A stretch of 64,000 nucleotides of DNA. It comes from Chaetomium olivaceum. Taxonomy: Eukaryota > Ascomycota > Sordariomycetes > Sordariales > Chaetomiaceae. This document shows, piece after piece, positions 1 to 11,673 of this stretch. The notes beneath the pieces were generated by a model that had not been told where the DNA came from, made no database searches, and saw nothing but the letters and a program-made list of their open reading frames with translations. Numbering within the stretch: the stretch's first letter is position 1; each line of letters starts with the position of its first letter. The position numbers and the translations under genes were made by a program. The stretch is from positions 1 to 64,000 of the forward strand of contig JAYWVB010000055.1 of the NCBI GenBank assembly GCA_039881045.1, in the 5' to 3' direction.

Positions 1-2552
1 AAAGGTTTTTCATCTTCATCGACGCCTTGGATGAGTTTGAGCCCAAAGAACGACGTGAGCTTCTTAGCTTACTCGCATTCTTGGGCTCAAATAGGCCAGG
101 CCTCAGGACATTCCTTGCAGGGCGTGAGAGTCTACGAGAGGAAATCAACGACAAACTTCCCGGCATAGAGCGTTTGTCGATGGCGTCACCGGAGTCAATG
201 ATCGATGTTGCCCTCTAGTCCGAGAGACACTTCAAGAAAGGATAGAAAACCGAGACCTTGTGGTTGGAGACCAGTCTCTTATTTCGGACATCAAACAGGC
301 TCTGACAGAGCATGCAGACGGAATGTACTTGACAATACATGCTCTCCGTATCTTTTACTAACGAGGAAGTTTCTGTGGGTTACTTTCTTGATCGACGAGC
401 TTTGTGCCCAGCATTGTGACGACGACATCCGCAACGCCATCGGCTGCCTTCCGAAGACCCTAACCGAGACATTCAGCCGGGCTCTTTCTCCGGATAATCT
501 CCCGACGAAATACCTCAGTCGCGGCGAAAACTTTTTCTTGGGTGGCCCGTTGCAAAACGACCACTGACACTGGATGAGCTCCGTGAAGCCATATCTATTG
601 AAATTAGCCAATCGTACTCAATTCCTGAGCGGCTCGTCAACAACATTGATCAACTTGCGTCGTGGTGTGAAAATCTAGTTCATGTCGATGAAGAGCTGAA
701 GACGGTGCATTTCGCCCACCAGAGCATTCACAAATTCATCAGCGAGGGACCACCAGACCACAATTCGGGGACTTCTGCTTCAACCTACCGGACGCGGATC
801 ACCATGCCGGCGGAGATATGTGTGACGTTATCTCAATTTCAACGATCTCAAGAGGACCCTAGTTCGGACGCTTACAACCAATGAAGTTATCGGATCCATT
901 GCAATGGTCAAGTTGGCATTGTCACACCGGCCAAATGCGCCAAGTGCCATCCCAGCATTTAGCTTGAGGTCAAGAAGCCACAAAAGCAAAGCGGAAGTCG
1001 ATGTCGTTCGAGTTCTGTCTAGCTGCAAATTGGGAGATGGAGAGCAAGGCATAGGAAGCCTAGAGCAGATTCACCCTTTCCTCAAGTACGCCTCAATACA
1101 CTGGATTGCGCACACCAGTAGGTTTCGGAAGGCTTCCGCGACATGGGGCTTGTGGCATCAAATGATCACCTGTGGGCACGACTTGGCGAAAGTGCCCTAA
1201 TAGAGCAGCAAGATTCAAAGCGCTAGTCCCGCACCTTCTGACTTGGGGCATACAATCACGACACTTCGGTCTTATACGTCTCATTGGGAGCTGCGGGGGT
1301 TTATCCAAAACGGAAATCCGGGAGAACACGTGGAGGTTAGCAACTCACGGTGATATCGAATCACTCGAAGTTCTTCTTGAAAGTAACTACGCGCTTCAGA
1401 CCACAGCCGCGACTCTCCTGGAAGCTTCTAGAGACGGCCAATTTGAGGTTCTTGAGGGGCTGCTCGCCACGGGCAAGGTCATTGCCGATATAAAAAGGAT
1501 AACGACGGCCGGACACCGCTATCATGGGCCGCTAGTGCCGGCCACGAAGCTATCGTTGAGCTGTTGCTCACTACGCATGAGGCCAATGCCGATGTGAAGG
1601 ATAACCACGGTCGGACGCCGCTACTATGGGCCGCTGGGAGCGGCCGCGAAGCCGTTGTTAAGCTGCTTCTCGCTACACTGAAGGTCGATGCCCATGCGAA
1701 GGATAAAGAGGGCTGGACGCCGCTATTATTGGCCGCTAGGAACGTTAGAAACGGCTACATGGCCGCTAGGGGTGGTTACGAGGCTGTTGTTAAGCTGCTG
1801 CTCGCTATAGGCAAGGTTGATCCCGATGTGAAAGATAACGAAGGCCGGACACCCGCTGTCATGGGCCGCTGGGAATGGCCACGAGGCCATCGTTAAGCTT
1901 CTGCTCGCTACGGACAAGGTCATTGTTGATGTGAAGGATAACCATGGCCGGACACCGCTATCATGGGCCGCTGGTAACGGCTACTTGCCCATGGGGGTTG
2001 GCAACGAGGCCGTTGTAAAGCTGCTACTCGACACAGGTAGGGTCGATATCAATATAAAGGATCGTGAGGGCCAGACACCGCTTTTATGGGCCGCCAGGAG
2101 CGGCCACGAGGCCGTCGTGGAGCTGCTGCTAGCCACAGGCAAGGTCGATGTCGATATCAAAGATCGTTACAAGAACCGGACGCCGCTATCATGGGCCGCT
2201 GCAAACGGCCACGAGGCCGTCGTTAAGCTACTGCTCACTATAGGCGAGGTTAATATTGATGAGGGGGATAACAACGACCAGACAGCGCTATTGCTGGCCG
2301 CCGGAAACGGCCACGACGCCGTGGTTAAGCTACTACTGCTACGGGTAAGGTCAATGTCGATGCGAAGGATCGCCACAAGGACCGTACGGCGCTATCATGG
2401 GCCGCTGGATACGGCCACGAGGCCGTCGTTGAGCTACTGCTCGCTACGGGCAAGGTTAATGTCGATGTGGGGATAACGACGGTCGGACAGCGCTCTCATG
2501 GGCTGTTAAGAACGGCCACGGGGGCGTCGTTAAGCTTCTCAAGTCTGTAAAG
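1..2552 (+). pseudogene. NACHT-ankyrin (STAND/NLR-like) gene, broken, 5' end outside window
   Basis: The first codons read FIDALDEFEP, a Walker B motif of a NACHT NTPase. The winged-helix-like region (about 220-760) and ankyrin repeats (about 1320-2550) follow. NACHT-ankyrin proteins are signal-transducing NTPases linked to heterokaryon incompatibility and innate recognition in fungi. The reading frame changes near 215, 490, 555, 770, 1550, 1890 and 2340, with stops between segments, so no single ORF covers the gene. One break near 310-350 may be a short intron (GTACTT...TACTAACGAG). The many other shifts cannot all be introns. Recognisable stretches include DELREAISIE at about 575 and TVHFAHQSIHKFIS at about 700. 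The N-terminal effector domain is not in the window. Either a decayed family member or a gene with many consensus errors; I favour decay because breaks are dense. Confidence 0.8.
1580..2550 (+). repeat. Tandem ankyrin-coding repeats, unit about 100 nt
   Basis: About nine units encode variants of GRTPLLWAAGSGHEAVVKLL followed by a LLATGKVDVDIKD-type linker. Nucleotide similarity between units is high (GCCGCTGG.AACGGCCACGAGGC recurs). This is typical of recently homogenised WD40/ankyrin arrays of fungal NLR-like genes. The array shifts frame several times. Confidence 0.8.
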
Positions 2553-4343
2553 TAGTATGTTGAATTTTATACTTTCCGTCATAGCGTGGCATAGGAAAGA
2601 TCTGGGAGACGGTACAATGATCTAGCTATTTCCTCCTCTTCTCGAGCTTTCTAATACCTCCCTTCGTTTAGTTAGCTCTTCATCTTTGTTGTGATTTTCT
2701 CGCGTGAAGCTCGTCGCGGCTGCTCCGCACGCCCTACAGCCAAACATCACCGGCACCTATATGCCCCCCATACTCTCACACTGCTAGTTCGGCTGTTCAC
2801 GCCACTGCGGAAGCTACCAAGAGCGTTTCTAGGCCGTCAACACGATAGTTTGCGCAGCACGGGGCTTCAAGAGAACAATCATCAACTGTGGCGACAACCC
2901 AACATCGGAGTTGAGATCGAATCTAGAGTCAATGAACGGTGTGTGGGGCGGCTCACTGTCGTCGCTCCTATATTGTACTGGTAAACCCTCGAGGAGCACG
3001 CAGCGATAGCTGAGATCGTCGCACGCAGCGTGGGTTCAGATACCCAAGTTCAGAGAGCCGTCGGAAGCCAAGCAAATCTAGTCAATATCAAAGTGCAGGC
3101 AATGTTAAGGAAGATGTGAAAGAAACTGAGGTTTTCCTTAGGAGAGAAGATCGCGGACTCCAGACTATACGCATAATGGCAAGCTCAAGCTTCCCAGCTA
3201 TGGCTTCGCCAACTGGGGAGAGTCGGATTTCATCCGAGATGCGCAATGTAAGATAAAGTCCCTAAAAACAAAAGCTTACCACCAAGCCCCATTACCCGGT
3301 GAAATGGAGGTCGGTGGCTACGAAAACCCTTGAAGCGGATGATTTTACGCGAGAGGTGGGATCGAACGCGGCCCTCCTCCCAATAACCGCTGAGCACCAA
3401 ACCTAAGTTTTGAGTTCAATTGGGAGGAGATGGTGACAGTATGGAGTGCACATCCGGTATATATACCGTAGGAGTGTTGTGTTGTGTGGTGCCGGGAAGG
3501 TACGCATCCTGTCAGTGCGCAAGGAGGGAAGCTAGGCGCATGTTTCCCTCCAAGGTTGATGCCAAGACACATACATGGGCGGTTCAAGCCGGGGATAAGA
3601 TCGCCAAGCGGGTCGGCCCGGAGGGACCGGAGTGGGTCTTGGCGATCCAAGCGGGGCTTCCCACGTGTGCGCATGCATCACCCTTCGGTTTCTCTCCGAG
3701 ATCAGCATCGACGGCGCAAAACGAGGGGTAGAATGATGGTGATTGGAATGATGATTCATATTTTTTTATTTTTTTTTGCACCAGATAGCCTGGGTCAAAT
3801 TCCCGACAAGTAGTGTTTATGCCAAGCAGATGCACAACTTCGTCTCTCGCGCATCATACACCACTGCCTATCCAACACACCAAAGCGTATCGTACATCAA
3901 CTTGGTAGCTAAGCGAAGCGCCACGGGGGATCGTTCATCTCCACAACCGCAGACACAGACACAAACACACAACCTCAACAACAAAACCCACACCCGCTGC
4001 GCGCCGCTCCTAGCGTGCCGCCGCCGAGGAGGAGGATGAAGACCCAAACCGATGACACCACCTCGCCAGCCTCGAGCGCAATCCCTTCCTCCCGCCGCCA
4101 CCACCATTTTTACCAAAAGGCGCATCCACCCCCTTCACAGCAATAGCAGTAGCAGCAGCAGCAGCAGGAGGAACAACAACAGTAGGTCGCTTCTCACCCG
4201 TCTCCTCCCCACCACTCCCAATCTCCTCCGATATTTTCCAACCCACCACAGCAGCAGGCTCCACCCCCCTCCTCACACCCTCCCCATCCCCATCCCCATT
4301 TTATCCCTATCCACAACCACCCCAACCACCGCCTCAGTCGCAG
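2553..4343. other. Intergenic, no supported gene
   Basis: Short ORFs only. A stretch at 3000-3250 reads AIAEIVARSVGSDTQVQRAV and could be a remnant of another STAND/NLR N-terminus, but I cannot assign it. 4140-4180 is a CAG/AGC microsatellite. The 3950-4340 segment is C/A-rich low complexity. Confidence 0.5.
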
Positions 4344-6176
4344 TCACAGTCGCAGTCGCAGTCGCAGTCGCAGCAGCAACGCCCCGCTCACCCCCTTCTT
4401 CGGCGAAGGAGCTGGAGACGGAGAAGGCGCCACAAACGACGACGCTGACGACGCTGTAACCAACAGCCGGCGCTGCATATACGCGGCACCCGTACTGGTA
4501 GCGCGCCTCGGCCGCACCTGCGGGGCATCCCCCCCTGCGATTGATGGCGTAGGCGTCGGGGATGGGCTCGGGTTGCGCGAGACACACGCTGAGAGCGGTG
4601 GGGTGGGCGTGGGGGAGGCGTTGGTCGCGCTGCGGGCGGTGTTGTTGGTGTCGGGCATGGAGTAGCGCTTGTGGTTGTGGAAGACGGTTTTGCATGCGCT
4701 GTGGAGGGGCGAGTCGCTCGCGCCAATCGGGGGGAGGTCGGTTGGGCGGTGGGGGGTGTCGGATGTGGAGGAGCGGGTGGTCCAGGTGTTGCGCCTGCCG
4801 CGGTTGCGGTGGCTGGTCGGGGGTGCTGGGGATGGGGAGGTTGAGGGTTCGGGGTTGGTGGGCGCCGTGGAGGAGGAGGTCTGGTTCTGGGACCAACTTG
4901 GTTGGAGGCACACCCAGAGGGCGGTGACTGAGATGAGGGTCTTGGTGGCGTCGTCTATTTGGTGGGTCGTGCGTTGTGACTCGCGGTCGGGTGATGACGG
5001 CATGCAAATCCCCGAGTCGTTCTCACCGTCGCTCGTTGAAGCTGACGAGGAGAGTTTGGACGGGGAGTAGGGCGCTGCCCGGACAAACGATGGAGGGGTT
5101 GTCACGGATTGGGAGCGGCCGACACGGCTGATAGGTGGATGCCGGGCGTGGGAGGGGGGGGGAGACGGAGATTAGGTGTCTTGGACATCGAGAGTGGAGG
5201 GGGTAAGTGTCGCCATGACCGGATGGCGCCGCGTTAGGGGGTTGATGATGCTAAACGTGTATCGCATCTGTGGCGAGGCTGATGAACCGGATGTGTCTGT
5301 GGTAGGCGTAGCGGCAGTTGTGTGTCTGCGCGCCCACCGCGCCGTCGTGGTCTTGCCATCGGCATCGGTATGGACAAAGTCGAAAGACCCATTGGGAAGA
5401 GGCCTGGCCACCCAGACGGATCCGTCATCCAACACGATCTCTGCCTCCTCCGAGTGCCGGAGTGGGCTGTAGACTGCCAGCAAATTCCTCCCCTCCAGAT
5501 TCTCCTCGTTCTCGCCATCCATACTGTCCGAGCTGGCGTCGCCATCATCCCTCCGCACCAGCACAATATCGTCGTATCCGAGATGGCGCTTGACACCAAA
5601 GATGCCGGGGAACCGCTTAGCTAACCGGGGCGCCACCACAGGCCCAGCGATCCGCGAAGCTGGAAACACCTCGAGCACCGGTTTCGACCTGCCCTCCGGC
5701 GACACCTTCTGGAGCTGCAAGAGTAGCCTGGGGAGGAAGAGCTTTTGCACCACTTTCGTTTTCCCAATGATCCTCGGCGTAGGGTATCCCAGGTAGTACG
5801 TGGTGCTCTTGCGCCGGGCCCGGCGCGGCCGGCGGGACCGTGCCGAGCGAGCAAACAAGGCACCGTCGATCGAAAGCGTCACATCGCTAAGTTCGGACTC
5901 GGAATCGTTATGCGTCGAGGGTGTCGGTGGCGGATCGTCCTGCGGGTCTTGAAAGCGGACGACGGGGGAGGGCGCGCGGGGGATGTAATCCGAGGCTGGT
6001 CGTTGTCTAAGGGTGGGCGCCGGCGTACCGTCCGTGGAAGCACGCGCGCGCTGTTTCGGTGGCGAGAAGGTAGAGCGTAGCAGCGGCCCTCGGAGGTGGG
6101 CAGGGGATTGGACATTAGAGGAAGAGCGATTCGAGTATTCGTGGCCGTGGAGGCTTGCTCCCGAGTGGAGGAACAT
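4344..6176 (-). CDS. Uncharacterised fungal protein with an internal in-frame TAA
   Basis: Start chosen at the ATG at 6176 (context TACCATGT). The frame runs to a TAA at 5172-5174. It then stays open in the same frame down to 4344, so a 610-codon reading frame is interrupted by one stop. The N-terminal third is disordered and Ser/Pro/Arg-rich. The middle (about 5200-5750) is ordered, with segments such as YYLGYPTPRIIGKTK and KRHLGYDDIVLVRRD. After the stop the frame continues with DDATKTLISVTALWV, which I recall from the same family of fungal proteins, then a Thr/Pro/Ser tail. No intron with acceptable splice sites and phase removes the TAA. It could be a 334-aa protein ending at 5172, a nonsense allele, or a base error. 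No function assigned; the lower end of the C-terminus is uncertain. Confidence 0.55.
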
Positions 6177-8170
6177 GGTATTATGCACCGAATGAAGCTT
6201 TGCGAAGAAGCGGAGGAACAAAATAAAGATAAGTTATAGTTGGAGGTGAGTGTTGAGATGCAAAGGACCGGCCTCGCTTTGGGAACTCGGGATCGTCGCC
6301 CAGTGGACAGGTCGCGTGTCTGGTGTAACTGCCTTTGAAGCACCGCCCGCAACTGTATTACGAATCTCAATGGCAATGGTGGAAAACACTGTCGCAGTTA
6401 CAGTCCCCGGCGACTCCAATAAGTGCCATGGAATTATAAATTGAGGTGGGAGTAGAGGGGTCGCAGTTGCAAAGGGGGTCTCAATCCGGCGCCAATGGCG
6501 GGCAGACGGGACTCTCTCACTCAAACGCAATGCGGCCCTGTCGCAGTTGAATTGGTAATCTTTCGGCCCGTCGGGAGGGTAGTTTCGGGGAATGTGACGT
6601 ATACGATCGGCTCGAGGGGGTAAAGAGTGTCGAGAAACAAAGAAATTGTCGCCTTGAAGCCGTATTTTGGTTGAACCGAGCGGTTAGGGGGCGAAAGGAG
6701 GTGTTCAGAAAGGGAAAATTGGTACTTTTACGTATGATTACCTGACGGCTGACGCCAGTCCTAACTGGGTCGGCACGGCGGGGACGGTTGGTTTATGAAC
6801 TCCGATGTCCACGGGTGCATAGTGGGGAATGGTGTCTGTGGGTCGAGACCCTGAAAGCTGGGAGGAGCGCTGTGACATCGTCTGGAGGCTCGAGCTCGCC
6901 AAAATCAGGCGGGCAGCCCTCGGCCCATATCATTGGTTCCAACTTCCCACTTCCCACCATCTCTCCCAATCCCGACGTCAGGACGAGTTGGAAAATCGAT
7001 GGGCTCATGCGAGTGCTAGTGGGCTACACAAGATCGGGTCGTTGGGAGATGGTAACCTTCATCAAACCCATTTGGTATTGGATCCTCTGGCGGCCCTCCT
7101 GAATGGACCAGCCAACCTCATGGGCACCCGGCGCTTTCCCGAGCAACGGCGGCCAAGGAACGGGGCAGACCCGGTCGACTTGGCAGTGTGAGCCGCTATC
7201 CGGGAGGAGGATGGATGTTTTGCAACCGAGGCGGGCTGTTGGGTTCCCTTTCTCTCTTCGATTTTTTATCGTGCAAGGCAGCAACCACACAAAGAGCTTG
7301 CGGGGGCATTCGTCAGCGGCCTCTACACTACGTAGTGATCGATTCCAAAAAGATGACTGGTTTCGGCCACTGCGCGCTCCGATTTACCCACTCCGGCAGT
7401 CTCGGAAGGCCCCAGATTTTCAAGTTGTTCCAAATGTCGGTCAGGTCATTCGCCAGGTCAGCCAGCAGTCGGGGTTGTCGAACGACCGCTCCGTGCCATC
7501 CCGCCGCCAGCAGATCGGGTCTACGAAACGGTTCGAATCCCGATGGTCTCGAACCATGGCCGCCCATGTTGTGTACTCTAGAAAAAAGTCTATATTCCCG
7601 CATTATCGACAGGGTCGGTTTGCAAACTTGGAATCCCATAGTTATCGGCCAGTGTTGCCCCAGTCCCGATTTGTGCGACGGGGTGAGGCGCTTCTTCACT
7701 TCTGATCAAAACCAAAATATCTTGTCGTTGCGACTCGGCGGCTGAGAAAGCCGTCTGCACGGCGCTCGGCAGTCGACAGTATGTAGGTTGCATCGTGTGC
7801 CGCTTTCCCACAGCTGTGTGCGTCATGGAAGCCGGTAATCGGAATCGCCAAAACGTCGGTTGCCGCGGTCAGTGAAGCAACCCAAAAGACGTCACCAATG
7901 GGGGCCAGAGGCAGTCCAATGACAGGGTAACAGGCCACTACTGGGCTGGGTCGCATCCACAGGCCGCCAAGCTCAAACCACCAAATCGAACCAACACCTG
8001 GCATGAAACATTGCCATCAGGCACAGCAAACAAACACATGCCTCAGATTCAATTTTAGCTCATTCGGCCAATCATCCGGCCCGATGTTTACAAATGTTTT
8101 GATCCGACATCAGATGAACCAACCCTAAATCCACCCACCCAGACGGGACTTCAGGATTTGACCGCACACG
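6177..8170. other. Intergenic, nothing recognised
   Basis: About 2 kb with only short, compositionally random ORFs on both strands. It holds the 5' flank of the gene ending at 4344 and of the downstream PIG-V gene. No tRNA, transposon or repeat could be supported. Confidence 0.5.
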
Positions 8171-9810
8171 ATGCCTCCAAAGCACCAAACCTCCCATGTC
8201 CACACCACTCCCACTACCCACGCCCACCCTTACCGCACGCTCGTCACCTCCTTTGTGGCCTGGAAGCTCTTTCTCTTCGCCATAGTCCTCGGCAGCACCT
8301 TGGTGGGCGACGCCTATGACACGTCGGGGGGGCTGCTACTTCACGGCCCAGCAAATGGCGACGCGACCACCCGACCGGCCGGTCTCGGGGCCACGCTAAT
8401 CGCCCGCCTAACCAGCTGGGACGCCATCTATTATGTCAGTGCCGCGCGCAGGGGCTATCTCTTTGAGCAGGAGTGGGCATTTGGGGCTGGCCTGCCCTTT
8501 GTGGTGAGGACGCTGCTTCGAGGTAGGTTACCTTACCCAATCAGTCAGTCAGTCATGAATAATGACGGCAGACTGCTTGTCTCATCACGCGCCCTTTTTC
8601 TCTCTTTACCCATTGGGGGATCTCTGTCCGGACTTTCCGGGGCTGATTCGTCCCCGAGGCCGTTGCTGATCGCCACCTGGTAGGACTGGAGTACGTCGGC
8701 ATCATCGATGGGCCCGCGGCCGATGGAGGAGGAGGACCCCTCATCGAAGCCCTGGCCGGCATTCTCGTCGCCAACGCGGCCCACCTGCTCTCAGCCCTGG
8801 TACTGTATCGCCTAAGCCAGGTGGTCTGGCGCGACCAGACCCTATCCCTAGTCGCCGCCCTCTTGCACATCCTCTCACCAGCCGGCCTGTTCCTGTCGGC
8901 CCCCTACTCGGAGAGCTCCTTCGCGCTGCTCTCCTTCACAGGCTACCTGCTCTTCGCGCTCGGTTGCCGCGCCGAGGGCAACAATAGCCCAACCCGGCGC
9001 GACCTCCACACCATCACCGCCGGCGTGCTCTTCGGCGCCGCCACCGCCTTCCGCAGCAACGGCCTCCTGAACGGCGCCCCCTTCGCCTGGGAGGTGCTGC
9101 GGCACCTGCCGGCGCTCTTTCGCCGGTCCACGTTCATCGACACGCTGCGTCGGCTGGCAGCGCTTGGCGTGGGTGGAGCGGCTGTGGCGGCGGGCTCGCT
9201 GGGCCCGCAGACCGCGGCGTATCTGCGGTATTGTTCGACCTCCTCCGGCGCATCCGGCGACGGCCTGCTGCCCAGGCCATGGTGCCAGGGTTACCTGCCG
9301 AGCATTTTCACGTTTGTGCAGTCGCACTATTGGTAAGGCCGACTCCCTCCCTATCCCATCCACATTCCGGGAGATCCCGCGCAATGACGAAATCAGCTGA
9401 CTGACTGACCCGGCGGGATTAGGAATGTTGGTTTCCTCCGCTACTGGACGCTGTCCAACCTGCCGCTGTTCCTGCTCGCCACTCCGATGCTTGTGATTCT
9501 GGTCAAGTCCGGAGTGGACCCGCTAGGCGGTCGGCTTCTTTCCGGTGCTGCCAAGTCCGCCGAGTCCGGGCGATTGTTGGCCCTTATCCAGTCTACCGCC
9601 GCCGCCCAAGTGCTGCTGGCTGTGCTCGCGGCAACGACCTATCATGTTCAGATCATCACCAGGATCTCCTCCGGGTATCCGTTGTGGCACTGGTGGCTCG
9701 CGGGACGCATCATCCGCGGTGACAAAACCGGCAGCCGCATCGTCATGTTCATGGTCATGTACGCGTCGATCCAAGGTGCGCTGTTTGCGTCGTTTCTTCC
9801 GCCAGCATAG
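8171..9810 (+). CDS. gpi18: GPI mannosyltransferase 2 (PIG-V/Gpi18)
   Basis: Exons 8171-8522, 8684-9332 and 9423-9810 join in phase to 462 aa. The enzyme adds the second mannose to the GPI precursor in the ER lumen. Family hallmarks are visible: an N-terminal TM helix (FVAWKLFLFAIVLG), the luminal motif TSWDAIYYVSAARRGYLFEQ with EQEWAF next to it, LLHILSPAGLFLSAPYSES, FGAATAFRSNG, and several hydrophobic segments to the end. Intron 1 (161 nt) starts GTAGGT and ends CTGGTAG; intron 2 (90 nt) starts GTAAGG and ends GGATTAG. Both leave the conserved protein continuous. Length is typical of the fungal family. It converges with the membrane-protein gene at 9978 with 167 bp between stops. Confidence 0.92.
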
Positions 9811-9977
9811 AAGTGCCGTGTCATATTACCATTAATTCTAATCTAATCCCAAACTAAAAACTCATGGCTCTGATCGCGTCGCTGTCCGAGCAGAGAGCAG
9901 TACGCTACTCGAGAGGGAGAAAGGAACAAGAAAATCCATCTAAACTAACTAACCCCCTACCATAACAAACCATCCGT

Positions 9978-11056
9978 CTAAACCACCGCATGCCTATTCA
10001 CAATCCATCCCGTCCTCAGCATCCACATCCACGCCAGCACCGGCGACATAATCAGCCCCAACACTCCTCCATAAACCGTCTTAAACACCACCCCATCCCA
10101 CCTCCCCAAAAACACCCAATCCCCGCCATACCTCGTCCCGGCGGCCGCACAAATCCCAATCGTCGGCCCAATCATCACCGCATACGCCACCACGGCCACA
10201 ATCAACCCCCTCCCCACCGCCCCAAACCAAAAACCAACCCACCTCCCCACGCCCCCTTTCATCCACCCCCAACCACAACAACCCCAGTTCCCACACACAC
10301 TACTCCCCCGCACCCGATTATAATGATCCAGCATCCAGAACCACCTGCCCGCACACCCCGCGGCTCCCTCCGCAGCCAGCTCGGCCATCCAGCCGGAGAA
10401 TGGGGCGCGACGTCGCCCCGCGAGAGCGCGGCGTTGACAAGGACGACCAGACAGATCCAGGTGATCACGGCCTGGATGACCGTGGTGAAGGCGGCGTCGG
10501 TGATGAGGGAGACGGGCGGGGTGAAGAGGAAGGGCGGGATGGAGCCCTGCGGCGGGGGCCCGGGAGGCGGGCGCGGGGTGGCGTACATTCCTGTGAGGTG
10601 AGGTTAGAGGGGGATGTTAAGTATCTGAGGAGTTCTTGGGAGCGGGTGAGATTTGGAGGCGGGAGGGTGCTGTTTGTGTTTGGGGGGGGTGGGGTGGGAA
10701 AAGAAGAGAAAAGGACGCGGCGGAAGCTCACCGTAGCCAGCAGCGAGGTTGAGAAGGCCCGCGATGAGCATCGAGGGTAGGGCCTGGCGGAGGACGAGGT
10801 AAGCCAGTTGGTGGCGGGTCAGGCGGACTGTCGGGGTCTGGACGCGCGCGTCGTAGCCGCGGCGGGCTTGGGTCGCTGGCGTGCCGGGCTCGGGCAGGGC
10901 CATCGCCGGGCGGTCGGGGATCTCGTACGCCGCGCTGGTGGTGAGGATCGGGCGCAGGCGTCTGGTGCTGTTGCCGCTCTCTGGGCCGGACAGGTCGTCG
11001 AACGGCGAGGCGCCCAGGGCGAAGTCCCGCGGGTTGGATTCGATCCACCACCACAT
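9978..11056 (-). CDS. Fungal multi-pass membrane protein, unknown function (one frame slip)
   Basis: Exon 1 is 10732-11056 (ATG of MWWWIESNPRDF) and exon 2 is 9978-10590. The intron at 10591-10731 has GTGAGC and CTCACAG ends. Hydrophobic segments include LPSMLIAGLLNLAAGYG, AVITWICLVVLVNAAL, LIVAVVAYAVMIGPTIGI and YGGVLGLIMSPVLAWMWML, suggesting four or more TM helices. The C-terminus WIVNRHAVV resembles fungal integral membrane proteins I recall but cannot name. Exon lengths sum to 938 nt, one short of a multiple of three. The frame slips at about 10394-10400 inside a C run, and one extra C would restore APPFSGWMAEL. An in-frame upstream ATG at 11176 exists but the start at 11056 is better placed. 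Confidence 0.72.
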
Positions 11057-11673
11057 CTTGAGGTTCGTTTGGTTCTGGCTGGAATCGTGGGGATTTGGAA
11101 TGGCGAGTGATGAAGGCGGGTGGTACCTGGGATTGTGGTAGTAGGTACCGGAGAGGGTTTTAGGTTTGGGTGTCAAGGTTCGACATGAGGACTTCTGTGT
11201 TGTACCTTAGGGAACCCAGGTGGATGGGGGAGGAGAACGGTAGCACCTTCATCTCCGTGAAATGGGGCCACGGCTACCTAATTGAGTCTTTTGGTGGCAG
11301 CAGGAACAAACTACGAGCACGAATTACTGCTGTTATTTCCATCAATCTGAACCATCGTCGCTGCGCTGTGAGTGAATATAGTGCAATGCAAGGGTCATTG
11401 GCTCAGAACCCGTCGTGCTTATTGCGTTAGGAGCCATCAATATAGAGCACCCTCAGACAGACGGGTGTTGCACGTAATACAGTAATATTGAAGCCCGTCT
11501 TGCGTGACCACCTACCATCCTCGGTCTGTGAGACACGAAAGGATGGGTGTGGCAAGGATCTATTTAAGCTTTCGACCTCATGTTGAAAGCAATGCATCAG
11601 CGCTATGGCTAGGCTTGCTTCTACACCATAATTACAAAAACATATCCCACGATACCCTATGCATTGCACCTTT
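11057..11673. other. Short intergenic gap
   Basis: Holds the 5' flank of the membrane-protein gene and the 3' flank of the YTH gene. Nothing else recognised. Confidence 0.5.

Noticed and set aside
3345..3400. GGGATCGAACGC resembling a reverse-strand tRNA/SINE T-arm
   Set aside because: Flanking bases do not form the 5-bp stem; no cloverleaf.
5126..5187. Intron removing the in-frame TAA at 5172
   Set aside because: The only candidate donor is GTCCAA, it would delete a conserved-looking DVQDT end and would leave the wrong phase downstream.
7520..7562. GGTTCGAATCCC resembling a tRNA T-arm
   Set aside because: T-stem does not pair fully and no D or anticodon arms are found upstream.
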